Under the pieces are notes generated by a model. It was not told where the DNA came from. It did no database searches and saw nothing but the letters and a program-made list of their open reading frames with translations. Shown here in pieces: positions 54,055 to 62,974 of a stretch of 64,000 nt of DNA (the first letter of the stretch is position 1; every line of letters starts with the position of its first letter). Made by a program: the position numbers and the translations under genes. Source of the stretch: Zarea fungicola (taxonomy: Eukaryota > Ascomycota > Sordariomycetes > Hypocreales > Cordycipitaceae); the NCBI GenBank assembly GCA_900169235.1, contig FWCC01000399.1, positions 1 to 64,000 of the forward strand. Reading direction: 5' to 3'.

Positions 54055-54593
54055 CCTTTGGATGTCTTATTAATAGCATGCTGTTCGTATAGGAATTGCT
54101 AGAGAATTTCTATACAGTACTCGCTTCTTTTCAACTTATTTTGATAGTCTACCTCTTCGGAAGTAATAGAGCAAGCAAGGGAGCGACTGTCAGACCTCTT
54201 ATATGGTTTACCTGCAAAGGTGTAGGCTCCGCCCAGGCTGACCCTTGTTGAGTCGATAACCACACCCCGCGCAACAATCAAAGAGTAAAATCCGCACATG
54301 GATACTAGAGCGCTGTGTGTTGTCAGACATATGCGCGCCACAAAAATGGTGCTGCGGCAACGTCCGATGTCACACTCAGTCCTATCTTATACTTGTAAAC
54401 TCTGAGAGACAATGGAGAATGGCACAGGAAACGCCAATTAAACCAAACTCATGCTGGTAGCCAGGCGGTGCGTCTATCACTTCAGTACTGGTAAAATAAC
54501 GAAATTAATAGAGCTCACACTATATTTCGTCAATGTACTAGTCCAGTCATCCCTATTCCATAGTAATGATAATTTCAACTATACCACTGCTAC

Positions 54594-54904
54594 TGTTGGT
54601 ACAATCACAAGTATTTACGAGGCACAGTACTGAAAGGAGCGTCTCTCAGTAGGTATGCTGTTGTAACTTGATGATGTATTCAAAACCTAGCTATAGCTGG
54701 GGGAGTAATTCCTCCCCATATATAGGAATAAGAACATACAAAGCAAACAATAAATAGGCACGATATCTCTTTCCTCCTTAGCTGCCGTGATGATCCCGCA
54801 TCCAGGGCAGGCTGCCGTCAATCAACGCCTTGACTGACGGAAGCCTGCAGCAGAAGTAAGGCTTCGCTGGATATTCTGTTTGACCTGAGTCAGCAGCCAC
54901 AACA
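54594..54904 (-). mobile_element. Solo LTR, copy G, TSD GCTAC, abuts the KP4-like gene
   Basis: 311 bp on the minus strand, TGTTGTGGCTGC...CCAACA in its own orientation, flanked by GCTAC on both sides (54589-54593 and 54905-54909). It lies 24 bases downstream of the KP4-like stop codon, in the same orientation as that gene. Confidence 0.85.
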
Positions 54905-54928
54905 GCTACATCCCAATTCAGTTGCCAC

Positions 54929-55315
54929 TTAGACTTGACAGACGGAAACATAGTTAACAGTAAGCTCGCCATTGTTGACGTTGTTTCCAGAATCCGTCGG
55001 GATGCTACCGCATTTGCGGCATCCATGGTCATACAGGGCATTAAGATACCACCAAGTGTTCCATTGCGAGAATGAACGGCCGCCAGTCTTTTGATAGAAT
55101 GCCGCCAAGCAGCTTCCATCACCAACATTAACAGCAGCAATTTGCTGACCCTCAATAAAGGTCGCTGTGGCGGGGAGGTTCTTGACCCTCTCGCGAATGA
55201 TGGCGAGGGCATTGCCAGGACCAAACCCACACCCGCTGCTGCCTTGGCAGTTTATGCCAAGTGCGGCTACTCCCATGGGGGAACTGGCAATGAGTGATAC
55301 ATTTGCAGCCTTCAT
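54929..55315 (-). CDS. KP4-like secreted protein (killer-toxin family)
   Basis: 128 codons from the ATG at 55315. The frame is open to 55396, but the upstream part lacks a signal sequence. The start, MKAANVSLIASSPMGVAALG, is a weak signal peptide; a missed upstream exon is possible. The mature part begins GINCQGSSGC and continues with GQQIAAV, CLAAFYQKTGG, HGCRKCGSIP and GELTVNYVSVC, the conserved blocks of the fungal KP4-like family, with six Cys at positions 23, 29, 69, 99, 102 and 126. KP4 was first known from a virus of a smut fungus; cellular homologues are scattered among ascomycetes and inhibit growth of fungi or plants by affecting calcium channels. No frameshift or stop interrupts this copy. 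Confidence 0.82.
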   Translation of the reverse strand: MKAANVSLIASSPMGVAALGINCQGSSGCGFGPGNALAIIRERVKNLPATATFIEGQQIAAVNVGDGSCLAAFYQKTGGRSFSQWNTWWYLNALYDHGCRKCGSIPTDSGNNVNNGELTVNYVSVCQV

Positions 55316-56089
55316 CTTGATGACGCTGTGTTTGCTGGGATCGTCTGTATTAGACTTTCTATTAGTGCACATGGATAGGTTCATAGAGAAATGCATTATT
55401 CAGTTCAAGGTACTTACAGGATTCTTCAAATGCGTATATTATTTAAATGCCCTTCAACTTGGATAAATATAGAATAAATTGTGGTGGTTTCTATCATTTC
55501 AACTTACATAGTTATCAAGCAGCTTCTTATAGTCTCTTTGATACCACAACGTGAACACGTTTCTTGGCAGGAATTCCTGATAGCCGGGGATGCTTGTACG
55601 CCAAGCATCTGAGATAGCGGTGAAATACTCTACGAGAAACATTCTGTGAGTTTGCCAAGACTTGGGCACATTGAGAAATCTTTCGCAAGTCCTTTAATGA
55701 GAGCCCCGATTTCGTGTTAGATGTCATAGCTGCAAGAACCGGCCGGGGTAGTGCAGTATTTAGCAATATTGCGGGTATTTCCATACAAATAACTATTACC
55801 AGAAACTAAAATATTATTTGAGTATACTTTACTTGTACATCTACCATGTAATGAGGCCATTGCTCTGTATTTGTCGATGAATTGGTCAACTGAAGTACAT
55901 TACCTTCCTTACGTTAACTAGATTAATGCTAACGGATCCATCATGACAGCGTTATGGAAAGCCAGCGTGCATAATCTGTTGAACCAATCTGCAAAACTCG
56001 CCGCAAAATAGAAGAAATAGACCAGCGATGAGGGTCCATACAAGAGTTAAGTTTATGCACTAACCAGGGTGTCAGTCGGGCCGCTACAC
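55316..56089. other. Intergenic, no gene seen
   Basis: AT-rich spacer upstream of the KP4-like gene. A minus-strand frame at 55527-55784 (85 codons) has no recognised family and is not called. Confidence 0.45.
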
Positions 56090-56131
56090 TTGAGCCAGGA
56101 TTTTTGAGCCAGGATATTTGAGCCAGGATAT
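56090..56131 (+). repeat. 14-bp tandem repeat, three units
   Basis: Unit TTGAGCCAGGATAT at 56090, 56104 and 56118; the first unit has one mismatch near its end. Confidence 0.85.
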
Positions 56132-57109
56132 TAGACCAAGTCTCCCCTTTGGCCCCAACTGATAACAATCAGCTGAGGAAAAATGGCATCCAGCCATTAT
56201 CTTTGCATATGCCATATCTGCCCCACCATTGTTCGATTTCAAGTTAATGTCGGCTTACGAGCTATAGCGTTACGATTTATGAAGTGACTGTTCCAGATAT
56301 GCCGCCTTGATGGAGATTGTCAGCAGCTCGAGTGGATATTGGCACTAGCGGGATGCAGCTAGAGTCACTTAAGCCCTCATACAGGTAGTTATTAGTCAAT
56401 TAAACACGTGTTGCTATTGCAATGGATGCCAGCAGGTTTCATAAGAGTTCTTCTAGAACTTAGGTCGCCAGCAATCACCCGACGGTTTAAGTCAGGCCGC
56501 ATATTGTTGGCCTAGTGGTAAATTTCTAGAATGCGCCAAGAACATTAGTTGGTTAAGCTACGTCATTACTGGTCAAAACCTACGCCTTTCGATCTGAGGT
56601 AAAGCTAAAGTTTATCTTAGCAGGTGTAGAGGAAATTAGCCAGGCGGCAGAGCGGGGAGAAAGCTTGGGCGCATAAGCACCGATACTCGAAGAGCCGGAT
56701 TGGGTAGCTATGCTAAATATAAGGAGAGTGCTGTGGTCGATTGAGTAAACAACCAGTATGAATGAAGGTCACTTTAAAATTTCTGCCTCGACAGGGGCTG
56801 GATCTCTGCGCAGGCTGCAGGGCCAAGACATACCCAGCAAACCAGAGCGTCCACCACACCCTCAATTGCAGCCGTACGCCTCGAGCGGCGAGGGACCAGG
56901 GGTCGAACCCGATAAGCAACTCCGGGCCGTAGCCAGCGCTCCTACTAGTGCAGACGGTTTGACAGACTATTAGTGCGAACCGCGCTTTGCACTATTAGTC
57001 TGTGGAGTGATAGTCCCGTTCAGGGGTTTTCGGCTTAACCGGCGGTTCGGTTTACCCGTTGCAAACCGCACCTACGTTCCGGTTCCAAGATCTTAAACAG
57101 CCATTACAC
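56132..57109. other. Intergenic, contains an inverted repeat
   Basis: No supported gene. An open frame at 56758-56973 (71 codons, MNEGHFKISASTGAGSLRR) ends at the inverted repeat 56963-57002, just before a CAGGGGTTTTCGG.TTAACC string resembling a hAT terminus; together these suggest a small transposon relic. Confidence 0.35.
56963..57002. repeat. Imperfect palindrome, 14-bp arms
   Basis: CAGACTATTAGTGC at 56963-56976 and GCACTATTAGTCTG at 56989-57002 are reverse complements at 13 of 14 positions, separated by 12 bases. It could form a hairpin or mark a transposon junction. Confidence 0.75.
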
Positions 57110-57399
57110 TGTTAGTGCGCACCCTGACCTGGGTTGCCGTCAGCCCCCACCACGCTCAACCTGCTGCAGAGCCCATAAATACATTTGACCCCGTGATAGC
57201 CCTCTCGAGGAATCTTCTTGTGTTTGATGTTTGCTATGTTTGCTGTGTTTGCTTTTGACCGCCTGACTTCCTGTATATAGGGGAGGAATTCATCCTACAT
57301 CTGTAGACAGCTTCAATCCAACCAAGTTACTATTGCGTTCCTACCGAGAGACGCCCCTCTCAGTACTGTGCATAGTAACTCCTTGTGCTCGTACCAACA
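57110..57399 (+). mobile_element. Solo LTR, copy H, divergent subfamily
   Basis: Ends in the family's CCGAGAGACGCCCCTCTCAG block and CTCGTACCAACA, and has the TGTATATAGG TATA region near 57273-57282. Its 5' 150 bases (TGTTAGTGCGCACCCTGACC) differ from the other copies, so the left boundary is approximate and no duplication was found. Confidence 0.55.
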
Positions 57400-57531
57400 C
57401 ATGAACCTACGGCTTGACTAAACACGATTGAACAGTGTAGGAACTGGAAATCGGTTTACCATTAATCTGACTATTTCTATTATTTAAGCATAAGAGCCAT
57501 GAACTACACACTCTTAATCTGATGGCAACAT

Positions 57532-58525
57532 TTACGCTGCTGCCACTTTGGCTTCAGAATCCTCTCCAGTGGCTGAATGTACCCGATCGGAGAGCAAAAG
57601 ACCAGGATGGCCGACACACAGAGCACATACAGCCAGCACAACAAGTCTAACGCACGGATTAGCAAGACAGTTTGAAATTGTTGTCCGGTTAGTTACATAC
57701 ACTCCTTCCAGTCCAATGAAAAGACCTTGATTTGTGATTACTGTCGAATTTTTATAACCCTGGCTCAGCTCGTAGCATCGGTATGCGCAGCGGCCCAGGA
57801 TAAAAACAGTCGCAATAGTTACGCAGCTGAAAAACAAGCGTAGCTTTCCGTTTGAGCCATCGTTTGGGCTCGTTGCCAGGTATCGAATGAGAAAGTCGAC
57901 AAACAATGTGAAGAAAACCAACAGAGCCAGGACTTGCAAGCCAAGCCCTACTAGAGCTACAATGACACCATTGCTGCTTGATCCGGAACTTGAAGCCGAT
58001 AGTGCACCACCAACAGCCTGGAAGATGAGGCAAATTATATCGGTCGGCAGAAATACCCAATAGAAGAGCTTCGGTGGGAAACGTGACAGGCTGGGGGCAG
58101 AGTGATTGATCCTGCTACGAATTAGCGATCAAAGACATTCAGAATTGGCCGTCTCCAACATACACCCCGGACAGAGTAAAGTATATGGCGGCAGTAAAGA
58201 ACACAGGCGCCGTCGTGATGAGCACGATCTGAATCATGAACCCGGTAAATGACCAAGGGTTGTTATGCAGCACAAGGCGACCTGCATAGCCAGCTATTTC
58301 AACAAAACAACCGACAATGACAGAGGCAGCGAACCCGACCGTCTTCCAGCGTACGCCCAGATACGCATGAATTAGCGCTAGAAGCCCAAAAATGGCAATA
58401 AATACGGAGTTGGCAGGTATTGATGGCTGATATTGATACACGCTCCACTCGATAGGGCACAGCTCCAGGGTACAGTTTGCTTTCTTTCCAAACGTGATGA
58501 AATCCGCTCTGTTTGGATGCGACAT
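57532..58525 (-). CDS. RTA1-like seven-TM membrane protein
   Basis: Three exons, complement(57532..57646, 57701..58111, 58164..58525), give 295 residues with consistent phase. Introns are 54 and 52 nt, with GTATGT donors. About seven hydrophobic segments are visible. The family pattern is present: FVEIAGYAGRLVLHNNPW, FMIQIVLITTAPVFFTAAIYFTLSGV, LPTDIICLIFQAVGGAL, ILGRCAYRCYELSQGY and CVGHPG near the end. RTA1/RTM1/Lsb6-type proteins of yeast relate to lipid translocation and toxin or drug tolerance. The C-terminal tail is short and polar. Skipping the 54-nt intron removal would give an in-frame insert lacking hydrophobicity, so the splice is preferred. Confidence 0.87.
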
Positions 58526-60383
58526 GGTGGGCGATGGAGTGGCAGAAGAAAATATTGGAATGTGATGACGAACTTTAATTGCGGTTAGAAGTGGTCTACA
58601 TTTGCATTCATTTCAAGGTTGGGCTCTCTGACTCTTTTATCCCGAATTGCATACAAGCTTTTTATTGATTATCAAGCTGAGCGCATCTTATTTGGGCTGA
58701 GTACGTCGTTGTCTCTGCCTGCCAGTGTGGAGAATAAATAAGGCATTTTGGTGGTGGCTGCTGTCCTCGTCACTCCATCCATCCATCTTTTGCTTTGGAA
58801 TTAAAAGCCAAATTATCCCATGTGCCACACGATGCGACGGCTTGACTCGGGACACGGTATTGCCGGTGTCAGGGCGAAGATCTAAAATCCCTGTCATGTA
58901 CTCCGTATCGTCTGCGGCATTACAAGTTCCCAGGCTCTATTAATTAGACACACTTTTCGCAGAGTATTATCACTGTCCCCAATTTCAAGTACAGATAAGA
59001 TTTGAAATTTTAAGAAATAAAACAATAAAATTGTTGAACATTCATAGGTAAGATTATTTAGGATTTCTTGCAGGTCTCCATCTATTTTGATTAGTATTCA
59101 TACACTGTCGACAAATGAAGTCCAGGGACAGACCAAGTTGCCGCTTCGAGTCGTTGACGTTGGTTATCATTTAGTCAATGTCCGCCAATAAGTGTGCACA
59201 GCCCTGCAGAGCGGAAGCGGCTTACCTAGACCCCGCAAGCGGACAATTTAGCCATCGGGGCGGAAATAAACTTGGCTGCTCCTCAAAGACCGACTGAATC
59301 GCCGTCCATTTTTCCGACCCTGGCGCAGCACGGGGCTAAGAAGATGACCTAATCAATACATTATGATGGTAAATGTAGTTAGGGTTAGCATCTACTGAAT
59401 TCCAACAACTTATTGCTGGTGGTGCGTTACGTGGACGACTACCCCAGCATGTCAGCGTCACGCCGATCGCTTTATCGCATCCGAAGCCTGGATTGAGAGG
59501 ATAGACATTTAAATGGGAGCATCCAGCACGGGATATCCGCCTACGCCTAGTCTATCGGAAGCGTATTCCCGCAACTACTATGATAGTATTCCTAGCCTCT
59601 CCCAATGCAGATTACCAGTCTGAGAGGGCACTGTCAATAGCTACCCTGCATCGCTACCTCGATCATGTTCCAAGCAGAAGTAGGGAGAATAATCATGGAC
59701 TGGGCAGCTTACTTGCTACAATTTCTATTTTGAGATCCATGCCATTCAGCACGTATTTCTCTAGACATAGAGAAACGAAACTGACCATACTAAGACCTTT
59801 AACTCTCTCGGAAATATCCCCGTCGCAACTAGAGCCGAAAATCCGCTCACATCGTCATCTACAACTGAAGAAAACGCCTGACAGGTGTTAAAATTTTCAA
59901 AACTGAAGCAACTATTACAAATGGGGAGACTGGGTTACTAACACCGCCCTAAACTACATCGCGTAAGTGGATGCATGTAGCATCAGCTGGAGAGCCTTGA
60001 TTACTTACTACCTAACTGCATGCAATCTGAATCTAGCTACCAAGTAATTTTGGTTCGAGAGAACAATCTCGCACTACGTTGCACGTATTGAAGGGTCTTT
60101 TCTCATTGATGGTCCGGGTGTATCTTGGTTCAAATTACTATCAAATGATAGAGAGGACTGCCTCCTCATATTCTATGGAACAGGCAGTAAAAAGGAAACG
60201 CAGCAACTGTCGCGACCGCTAGATTCACATCCACGCCAGGCTGCCGCGGCAGTAACGGCATGGGTGGCACTGGAACTAAACATCAGCAGCACATGGCATT
60301 TCTTCCTTCTTTTAAAATAAAACTCAATGAAGAGAATTAAATGTTTATAAACTAACTAAAGCACGTGATGATGATCGTAAAAT
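58526..60383. other. Intergenic, no gene seen
   Basis: 1.86-kb AT-rich spacer. An open frame at 59580-59891 (103 codons) has mixed codon use and no recognised family. Confidence 0.45.
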
Positions 60384-60882
60384 CTAAGACACGTTGCATT
60401 TGCAGTGGTTTATTGCCTCGCAAATGAGTTCCAGGTCCCACGAGGATATATCAGTACAACCACGGTCAGTAGATGGACAAGTAATGATACCAAAGGTGCT
60501 ACATCTACAGCAATGGCTGCACACAGAGTTGGTAATATCGGTAGCGGTGTCTTTGAATGGAAAGCACGCCAGGTGATACTGGGGCCGACGTGACCGGAAA
60601 GGCGCGCAATCGCCATTCATATCTGTAGGCGTTGGAAGACCTCCAAACTGCGAATTCCAGGTCAATACTAGTTGAGAAACAAAATGTAGCACATGTATGC
60701 TGGGCCATAAAACAGGCAGCGGGACCTACATAGATTGTTCCAGCGCTTTGCCGCTTGTAAAGGGGGTTTGGGGACGTATCACGTCCAGCAATATCACCTT
60801 GCGCACCATTGCTGGTTGCTGGTGCAGCGGAAACGATAGCAGGCATGCTAAAGCATGAGGCAGCCAAAGAGGAAAGACGCAT
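60384..60882 (-). CDS. Secreted cysteine-rich protein, spliced model
   Basis: Proposed exons complement(60384..60647, 60730..60882) give 138 residues. A signal peptide (MRLSSLAASCFSMPAIVSAAP) precedes a pro-region ending in PLYKRQ, a likely Kex2 site. The Cys-rich part is in the other frame and reads NGDCAP, LACFPF, SVCSHCCRCS, ITCPSTDRGC, ICEAINHCKC (11 Cys). The two frames are joined by an 82-nt intron with GTAGGT donor, TTGACC branch-like site and CGCAG acceptor, phase 0. Shorter introns are possible. Without splicing the first ORF runs on to an unrelated end. A TTATATAA box lies about 110 bases upstream. The alternative is a frameshifted pseudogene. Confidence 0.58.
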
Positions 60883-61767
60883 AGTTCAAGCAATGAGAAT
60901 AATAGGAGCTGGAAGAAGGCTGAGGATAACTATCACAATATCATATGTGAATGGAAGTCAGGTGGTACATGTCTTTGGATTTGGCGCATGAGTTATATAA
61001 AGGTGTAAAGGAGGATTCTAGACCTTGAATTTGAAACTATGCGGAGCTTGGAATTTTCCAGCCCGCTGGCGAAGCTGCCGTGCTAACCGAAGCAAAGTTC
61101 ATCCCAAAAGGTCGCGTATGGATGTCTTTGAAGGTTTCAACATGATGTGGAGTCGAACGGCAGCCAATGATTCCCAATAATACGCCATTGGGCTGACAAG
61201 CCACTTGAATAAGCTTAGAAAGCCATCCTGAGCTATTGTGTATTGCACGACTCAACTGCGGTCAACTTGTTCGGTTGAGTAAACTGGTGTAGTGGTCGCA
61301 TTTTACGATATGGGAAAGGTAATAGATTAATAATCAGCAGGTCCATTTGTCCGGCATCTGAGCCGACGTGATTCAACTGGCAAGTCAGATAGACTTAGCT
61401 ACTACGGTAACAGCATAGCCGCCGTCGTGGCTTTCGCTTACTGTCAGATCATTCCTAGAGCAGTGGGGCATAAAAATGCTTCATTTAGTTAGTTCCACAA
61501 ACTTACAAGTTGTGCAACTGCGGCGAAAGATTTCTTTGCGTCCGCCAGCACTGAATTTGTCCGCACAGAGTAATCCAAAATTCCGTATTGAGTCCACAAA
61601 TTGCACAAAGATCTATGAATACATATATATACTAGATGCGTTCTCTGTGCCAAAGAAGAGTTGGCCCCCTAACCTCCACTCCGAGTCAACTTTCAAGGTG
61701 CTCCAGTCCAACGACACCTTCCGTCCCGTTATAGGATTTTTTTTCCTCCAACTTTTCTTTCTTTAAA
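60883..61767. other. Divergent intergenic region
   Basis: 885 bp between two divergently transcribed secreted-protein genes, holding both promoters. No other feature is seen. Confidence 0.5.
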
Positions 61768-62385
61768 ATGTATTTTCTCCGTCTTCTTACAATCTTGCCC
61801 CTGGTCAACGCTGCTCTGGTTGGTGGCCTCACCTTGCCTGCTGAAGCACAGGAAGGCCTCGGTATCCATCTATGGAATGACGATGGCAACGAGATGTACA
61901 TCCACGAGTCCCAATTTGAGCAGTACAACATCACTGTGCAGCCGGGTATTGCTGATCCTCCCCCAACGGCGACAATCACAGCACCCGCGGCCACAGGCAC
62001 TGCTGGGTCCCTCGCGCAGCGTGGCCTTCCTGGCGGAGACTCCATTACATGCCTGCGCAATACGCCGGTTTTTGTACCCGAGCTTCACGATGGGGTGATT
62101 TACTTTGCGGACAACCTTGGTTGCGGCACCACCTACCTTACAAACCACTATGCTGACTTCAAGTATGTTGCATTGATTCGATGGCAAGGCTCCACTGTCC
62201 TGTATACCTGCAACTACAGTGGCGCGGAGAGGATTTGGTCTGGTCCGGGTTTGGTTGGCTACATCAATCAGGTCTTTAACTGGTGTAATCAGCAGGGCGT
62301 TGCTGCTTGGTACTTTGATGACTATCGAAAGGTTTCTTGGGGCTATACTAACAGGAATAATGGCTATTGTGGACCAGCGCAGTGA
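61768..62385 (+). CDS. Secreted protein of unknown family, 205 aa
   Basis: A single exon of 205 codons. Signal peptide MYFLRLLTILPLVNAALVGG; a linker rich in Pro/Thr/Ala (about residues 60-82, PGIADPPPTATITAPAATG) follows a short acidic region; the C-terminal 115 residues look like a compact domain with five Cys (SITCLRN, NLGCGTTY, LYTCNYSG, FNWCNQ, NGYCGPAQ) and many aromatic residues (WYFDDYRKVSWGYTN). I do not recognise the fold. The GLAQRG-like AQRGLPGG site before the domain may be a processing point. It lies at the end of the run of secreted proteins that begins at 49.5 kb. Confidence 0.75.
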   Translation: MYFLRLLTILPLVNAALVGGLTLPAEAQEGLGIHLWNDDGNEMYIHESQFEQYNITVQPGIADPPPTATITAPAATGTAGSLAQRGLPGGDSITCLRNTPVFVPELHDGVIYFADNLGCGTTYLTNHYADFKYVALIRWQGSTVLYTCNYSGAERIWSGPGLVGYINQVFNWCNQQGVAAWYFDDYRKVSWGYTNRNNGYCGPAQ

Positions 62386-62974
62386 AGCTTACGCGACGAA
62401 TAACGGGATTAGAAATTGGGTCAGAACTATTTGATGCGCGAGGTTCTTTGGTGCTAGCATCATCGCCACAAGCACGATCGTGTGTCTAGTATCGAATACA
62501 TCTAATACTATTCTTTTTAGCTAAAAGACCAAAGGCTATATGAAAACAGACAGTCTGTTAATCTCTTCTTGACGTTCTGAGTAACCTCGCGTTTCTTGAT
62601 GGTAATGTAGCTAGTTTGAGCTCGCCGTTCACCAGTGATTCCAGCAAATCTGTAGCCGCAAAAAGGCAGCCCCAGCGCGGCAAAACGCAAGAGAAAGCAC
62701 CGGGGCCCTAGAGCTTGTACGAGCATAAAGCATGAATTGAACGCCTTGGAGAGCATACACCTCTCTTCATGCCAGGAGCTTGTGTCATTCTGTTGGCCTT
62801 GCTCTTATTGCTACTCCTTGATAAATGATGGTGCTTTGCAGCTCAAAACAACTCATTGTCACGTGGGAAGAAACTAGAAGGAGGGGAAATTATCTTGTCG
62901 ATACTAGACTACGTATCGAAAAGCAAGTTATGATACGAGATCTTATCAAACGGGAGAAGATACCACTACTTTGA
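62386..62974. other. Convergent 3' intergenic region
   Basis: 590-bp spacer with no visible gene. Confidence 0.5.

Noticed and set aside
55527..55784. 85-codon minus-strand frame
   Set aside because: No recognised domain and AT-rich irregular codon use.
59580..59891. 103-codon plus-strand frame
   Set aside because: Mixed codon use, no signal peptide and no homology that I recognise.
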